A stretch of 64,000 nucleotides of DNA from Sphingomonas cremea (GTDB taxonomy: Bacteria > Pseudomonadota > Alphaproteobacteria > Sphingomonadales > Sphingomonadaceae). The notes under the pieces are model-generated. The model was not told where the DNA came from. It searched no databases and worked only from the letters and a program-made list of their open reading frames with translations. Every line of letters begins with the position of its first letter. Within the stretch, counting starts at the first letter, position 1. The stretch covers positions 62,001-126,000 of the forward strand of contig NZ_JAKFGM010000001.1 of the NCBI RefSeq assembly GCF_021502585.1, given 5' to 3'. The position numbers and the translations under genes are program-made. Shown piece after piece: positions 60,971 through 64,000 of the stretch.

Positions 60971-62227
60971 TTGAGCGAGGGGGGACAGGCCGTCGCGACG
61001 AGGCGCGACGTCGGAGTTTGGGGTGCCGCCTTTCTTGCCTTGAACGGCATGATCGGGGCCGCGATTTTCGGCTTGCCCGGATTGCTGGATACTGCCGTCG
61101 GCAGCTTCGCTCCGTGGCTGTTGCTGTTCGCCGGGTTGGGCGTGATGCCGATCGCGCTTTGTTATGCCGACCTGGCAAGCCGGTTCGATTCCTCAGGCGG
61201 CCCGCAATTATACGCCAGTGCTGCATTCGGCCGGTTTATCGGTTTCGAGGCGGGCTGGATGCTCTACGCGGCACGGGCTGCGGCATTGGCCGCCAACGCC
61301 AACGTGCTTTGTGCTTATGCCGGGGCTCTGTGGCCGCCACTTGAGGGGCCGCTGACGATCATCGTCACGGTCGGCGCGATTACGCTGGTCAATATCGTCG
61401 GTATTCGCCGTGCGGTGGATACGCTGGGCGGAATGACGATGCTGAAGGTGGCGCCATTGCTGTTGATTGGTGCGCTGGGGCTGCTGTTTGCTCCCATACC
61501 TGCGCCGACCTTGCCCGATTTCTCCGCCATAGAGGGAGTGGCGCTGGCAGCGCTTTACGCCTTCGTCGGCTTTGAGGCGGCAACGATCCCGGCCGGCGAG
61601 ACACGCGACCCCAAGCGCGCAATTCCGAAGGCGCTGCTGTTGACGGTGGCTGGCGTCACCTTGCTCTATGTTCTGGTCCAGCTGGCCTATACGGCGTCCG
61701 GCATTGGGGGAAGCGATGCGCCGCTAGCCGACCTGGCGGCAAAGTCGCTTGGGCCCGCAGGCGCGCTGCTCCTCGGGGTGACGGCAATCATCTCGGTCCT
61801 TGCCAACCAGCTGAGCGCGGTGACGTCCATTTCGCGGATTACTTCCAGCTTTGCCGACCAAGGCCTGCTTCCGCGCTGGTTCGGCCGAATTTCCCCGCGC
61901 TTCGCGACGCCGGTGAATTCGATTCTGGCGGTAGGCGGGATAGGGCTTGCGCTCGCGCTGTCGGGAACCTTCGTTACCCTTGCCGTTATCAGCACCGTGT
62001 CCCGCCTGTTCGCCTATATCGCCTGCATCGCCGCAGTGCCTCGGCTGGACTTTCTTGACGGGAAGCTTCGCTGGGGGCGGGGCATTCTGCTGCCCATCGT
62101 GGCGGCGGCCTTGTGTGTCTGGGCGGCTTCCCATTCCAACGTTGCGGAATGGCAGGCCTTCATCGCCTTCCTTGTGGTGGGGGCCTTTCTATACCTGATC
62201 GCGGGACGCGGTCGGAGGACATCATGA
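60971..62227 (+). CDS. APC-family amino-acid permease
   Basis: This inner-membrane transporter of 418 residues has about twelve helices. The first has the APC motif LNGMIGAAIFGLPG, followed by PQLYASAAFGRFIGFEAGW in the next region and FVGFEAATIPAGETRDPKRAIPKA, a typical loop. The cargo is not determined. The start is TTG 60971; no in-frame ATG lies before the first helix. Its stop overlaps the start of the acetyltransferase gene. Confidence 0.88.
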   Translation: MSEGGQAVATRRDVGVWGAAFLALNGMIGAAIFGLPGLLDTAVGSFAPWLLLFAGLGVMPIALCYADLASRFDSSGGPQLYASAAFGRFIGFEAGWMLYAARAAALAANANVLCAYAGALWPPLEGPLTIIVTVGAITLVNIVGIRRAVDTLGGMTMLKVAPLLLIGALGLLFAPIPAPTLPDFSAIEGVALAALYAFVGFEAATIPAGETRDPKRAIPKALLLTVAGVTLLYVLVQLAYTASGIGGSDAPLADLAAKSLGPAGALLLGVTAIISVLANQLSAVTSISRITSSFADQGLLPRWFGRISPRFATPVNSILAVGGIGLALALSGTFVTLAVISTVSRLFAYIACIAAVPRLDFLDGKLRWGRGILLPIVAAALCVWAASHSNVAEWQAFIAFLVVGAFLYLIAGRGRRTS

Positions 62228-62796
62228 CCGACGTCGTCGCCGAAACCGAACGCCTGCGCCTGCGCTTATGGGGTGAGGGGGACGGCGATCGTTTCTATTC
62301 AATCATGAATACGCCCGCCGTGATGCGCCATCTTGGCGGCGTGCAGGATCGCGCGACCTGGGAGGCAGCGCTCGGCCGCATCAATGGTTTCCAGCGCGAC
62401 TTCGGTCATACCTTCTGGCTAGTCGAGCGGAAGGACGACTGCGAGCTGCTCGGATTTTGCGGCCTGAAGCGGGTCAATTCGCCGGGAACCGACCTTACCG
62501 GCCAGTTTGAGGTTGGCTGGCGCCTGCGCGAAAGCGCATGGGGCAAAGGCTATGCCAAGGAAGCCGCTATCGCTGCGCTGGACCTCGCATTCGGCCGTTT
62601 CGGGGCGCCGGATGTCGTCGCGCTCACGGTACCGCGCAACGAAGAGAGCCAGGGACTGATGCAACGGCTCGGAATGACCAGGCGCGAAGATCTGGACTTC
62701 GTCGATCCGCGCTTTGGGCCGGAGATGAATCCGGCCGTGGTCTACCGGATCGAAGCGGCGGACTGGCCGGCCGCCAGGGCGGCCGCGCTCGCCTAG
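62224..62796 (+). CDS. GNAT-family acetyltransferase (RimJ/RimL type)
   Basis: This 190-residue acetyltransferase has the RimJ/L pattern TERLRLRLWGEGDGDRFYSIMNTP, the acetyl-CoA loop SAWGKGYAKEAAIAAL and the C-terminal NEESQGLMQRLGM. It may modify protein N-termini or small molecules; the target is unknown. Its ATG overlaps the permease stop (ATGA). Its stop shares three bases (CTAG) with the convergent lipoprotein gene. Confidence 0.85.
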   Translation: MTDVVAETERLRLRLWGEGDGDRFYSIMNTPAVMRHLGGVQDRATWEAALGRINGFQRDFGHTFWLVERKDDCELLGFCGLKRVNSPGTDLTGQFEVGWRLRESAWGKGYAKEAAIAALDLAFGRFGAPDVVALTVPRNEESQGLMQRLGMTRREDLDFVDPRFGPEMNPAVVYRIEAADWPAARAAALA

Positions 62797-63296
62797 CGGT
62801 TCAACAGGATTTGCAATCGCTCGATCGATGCGGCTTGCGGCCCGCTTATGGCGGCAACCTCCGCAGCGGCCGCAGCGATGGCCTGCTGGTCGGCTGGCCG
62901 AATCCAGCGCTGGCCTTCAATCCGTGCCGAGGCGAGGGAATCGATGTCCGCCGCGGCTTTGGTCGTCACTCCAAATTGCTCGACCAGTTGAGATAGCGCC
63001 TGCTGGGCTACGACCCAGCTCTCGCTGGCGCTTGGACCGGCCGCAGCGGCCTGCCGCTCGGCATTTGCCAGCCTCGCATCGAACATAGGCTGCCCGGCTT
63101 TTGCCATGCCGACGAGCTCATCGAGCTTGCCTGCAAGCGCCGCATCGACCGGGCCGCTCGGGACGTTGTCTGGCACCGGCACGCGAGGATCGATCGCTTC
63201 CGCGGCGCGAGGGGCAAGGCTTGGCTCCGGGCCAACCATAGGCGCCGAACAGGCCCCGACCATCAACATGGCAGATAGGATCACTGGGCAGCGCAT
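62793..63296 (-). CDS. Small lipoprotein of unknown function
   Basis: This is a 167-residue protein with signal MRCPVILSAMLMVGAC (Cys16) and an otherwise Ala/Gln-rich helical body. A region with DELVGMAKAGQPMFDARLANAERQ and WVVAQQALSQLVEQFG suggests long helices. I do not recognise the family. It overlaps the stop of the acetyltransferase gene and starts 101 bases from tRNA-Arg. Confidence 0.7.
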   Translation of the reverse strand: MRCPVILSAMLMVGACSAPMVGPEPSLAPRAAEAIDPRVPVPDNVPSGPVDAALAGKLDELVGMAKAGQPMFDARLANAERQAAAAGPSASESWVVAQQALSQLVEQFGVTTKAAADIDSLASARIEGQRWIRPADQQAIAAAAAEVAAISGPQAASIERLQILLNR

Positions 63297-63397
63297 GATG
63301 ATCGTCTAAGGGCGCGCGATTGTTCGCGCAATGCGGGCCATATTGTCGCCAAGGGGTTGCGCCGTTCAATCGCTCACCCTAAGGGACCCCCCGGCAC

Positions 63398-63474
63398 GCG
63401 CCCGTAGCTCAGCTGGATAGAGCATCAGACTACGAATCTGAGGGTCGGACGTTCGAATCGTTCCGGGCGCGCCA
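63398..63474 (+). tRNA. tRNA-Arg (ACG)
   Basis: The full cloverleaf has acceptor stem GCGCCCG/CGGGCGC, discriminator G and encoded CCA at 63472-63474. The anticodon loop is CTACGAA with ACG at 63432-63434; A34 should be edited to inosine. D and T loops are normal (AGCTCAGCTGGATAGAGC; GTTCGAATC). Confidence 0.95.
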
Positions 63475-63501
63475 TTTTCCCTAACAAAGCAAAACTTCGC
63501 G

Positions 63502-63524
63502 GCGCCCGTCGGCCGTTCGGGCGC
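63502..63524. terminator. Hairpin downstream of tRNA-Arg
   Basis: GCGCCCG (63502-63508) and CGGGCGC (63518-63524) form a perfect stem with a nine-base loop. It could end tRNA-Arg transcription or, read on the minus strand before CGAAGTTTT, that of the outer-membrane protein. Confidence 0.45.
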
Positions 63525-63536
63525 ATCGAAATGCGA

Positions 63537-63566
63537 AACGGCCCGGGAATTTCTCCCCGGACCGTT
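63537..63566 (-). terminator. Hairpin after the outer-membrane protein gene
   Basis: AACGGCCCGGG and CCCCGGACCGTT pair with one mismatch around a short loop. It is the first strong stem 54 bases after the stop on the minus strand. A smaller five-pair stem (CGCAT/ATGCG) adjoins it at 63522-63535. Confidence 0.45.
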
Positions 63567-63619
63567 CCTGCCCCCAAGAGGACGGCGAAGCTGGCTGGCC
63601 GCCCTATTGGATTTCGAGC

Positions 63620-64000
63620 TTAGCCTCGTTCCGGCTCCGGCGCAGGCGGCGGAGGCGGCGGTGGCGGTGGAGGTGGCGGGCACGCGTCCGACGCCAGGAT
63701 CACCGAACCGTCCGGGCAGGTCTGCGTTGCCGGCGGAGGCGGCGGTGGCGGCGGTGGCGGAGGTGGTGGCGGCGGCGGGGGCGGCACATAGAAATTATAT
63801 GTCACCGTCGCCAGGATCGAATTGGAAGTGAACCTTCCGTCCACATCCGATCCGTCGGAGAAATGCTCCGTGACCCTGCTTGCATGGAAGTAGCGATACT
63901 TCAGGCCAAGATCGACGTTCGGGTTCAGCGCATAGCGCACGCCGGCAATCAATTGCCACGCTACACCGCCGTCCGTGATGCTGTCGTCACCGGGGACGTT
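63620..64000 (-). CDS. Outer-membrane beta-barrel protein, 3' end, with poly-proline tail (5' cut by window edge)
   Basis: This is the final 126 codons of a gene whose start lies beyond the window. The visible part ends a small beta-barrel of the opacity/Omp25 type: GVRYALNPNVDLGLKYRYF and SNSILATVTYNFYV, the alternating C-terminal strand pattern. Two poly-proline runs follow, separated by ATQTCPDGSVILASDAC with a Cys pair. The protein stops at PERG; a +1 reading would add a few residues. The proline code is a CCGCC-type repeat prone to length change. An OmpA domain is not visible after it. Confidence 0.8.
   Translation of the reverse strand, partial: NVPGDDSITDGGVAWQLIAGVRYALNPNVDLGLKYRYFHASRVTEHFSDGSDVDGRFTSNSILATVTYNFYVPPPPPPPPPPPPPPPPPPATQTCPDGSVILASDACPPPPPPPPPPPPAPEPERG
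63650..63790. repeat. Two GGCGGA/GGTGGC tracts coding for poly-proline
   Basis: On the plus strand two low-complexity runs of GGCGGAGG-type triplets occur, around 63650-63680 and 63735-63785. They encode proline runs of about 12 and 18 residues in the outer-membrane protein. Confidence 0.85.

Noticed and set aside
1-64000. CRISPR arrays, insertion sequences, integrases, phage genes, toxin-antitoxin pairs
   Set aside because: No direct-repeat arrays, transposase motifs or phage-type genes were seen; the window reads as core chromosome.

Overview
The window looks like chromosomal DNA of a sphingomonad-type alphaproteobacterium. It is GC-rich and densely packed, with many ATGA or TGATG gene overlaps. 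The gene content also fits: a Ros/MucR regulator, a cysteine-free Mg-type HemB, an isoaspartyl methyltransferase-like / TolC / PopZ-like / S9 peptidase / valS block, and a full valine-degradation operon. The order assignment is inferred from gene families and order, because no rRNA is present. I saw no prophage, insertion sequence, plasmid backbone or CRISPR array.

Layout. 1-5.8 kb (minus): rimP-nusA-ylxR-infB and a cut-off thioesterase gene, behind a sigma70-like promoter. 5.8-8.5 kb: a type III polyketide synthase with an isoprenylcysteine-methyltransferase-like partner, divergent from a sorbosone-dehydrogenase-type lipoprotein. 8.5-12.8 kb: 1-Cys peroxiredoxin, cysteine synthase, trmB, a DUF1761 membrane protein and metK. 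12.9-22.4 kb (minus): lnt, a second sorbosone-dehydrogenase-type lipoprotein, corC-like, ybeY, phoH-like, miaB, a plsC-type acyltransferase, fur, mucR-like, rimI and tsaB. 22.5-31.4 kb (minus): a NifU-type scaffold, then valine/branched-chain acyl-CoA degradation (mmsB, enoyl-CoA hydratase, hydroxyisobutyryl-CoA hydrolase, acyl-CoA dehydrogenase, mmsA) with a PHA synthase and two paralogous lipoproteins inside it.

31.5-38.3 kb (plus): M28 peptidase, EamA transporter, RNase R, dihaem cytochrome c, a small secreted protein, an FMN reductase and a YegP-like protein. 38.3-44.3 kb: dcd, dnaB behind a consensus DnaA box, astD, selO and an alpha/beta hydrolase. 44.3-51.2 kb (minus): SCO and PCu(A)C copper chaperones, then a complete tripartite RND efflux system. 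51.3-59 kb: tRNA-Cys (minus), then the methyltransferase / TolC / PopZ-like / S9 peptidase / valS block (plus). 59-64 kb: a lipid kinase, hemB, an APC permease, a GNAT acetyltransferase, a small lipoprotein, tRNA-Arg and the 3' end of a proline-rich outer-membrane protein gene.

Most of the region is housekeeping. The parts that looked least ordinary to me are the polyketide synthase/methyltransferase pair, the duplicated lipoproteins and PHA synthase inside the valine operon, an in-frame insert in RNase R carrying an inverted repeat, a MucR-like protein with degraded zinc ligands, and a dispersed-type palindrome upstream of fur. I did not find a convincing new defence or mobile system. No two genes are more than about 170 bases apart, so there is no long empty stretch.
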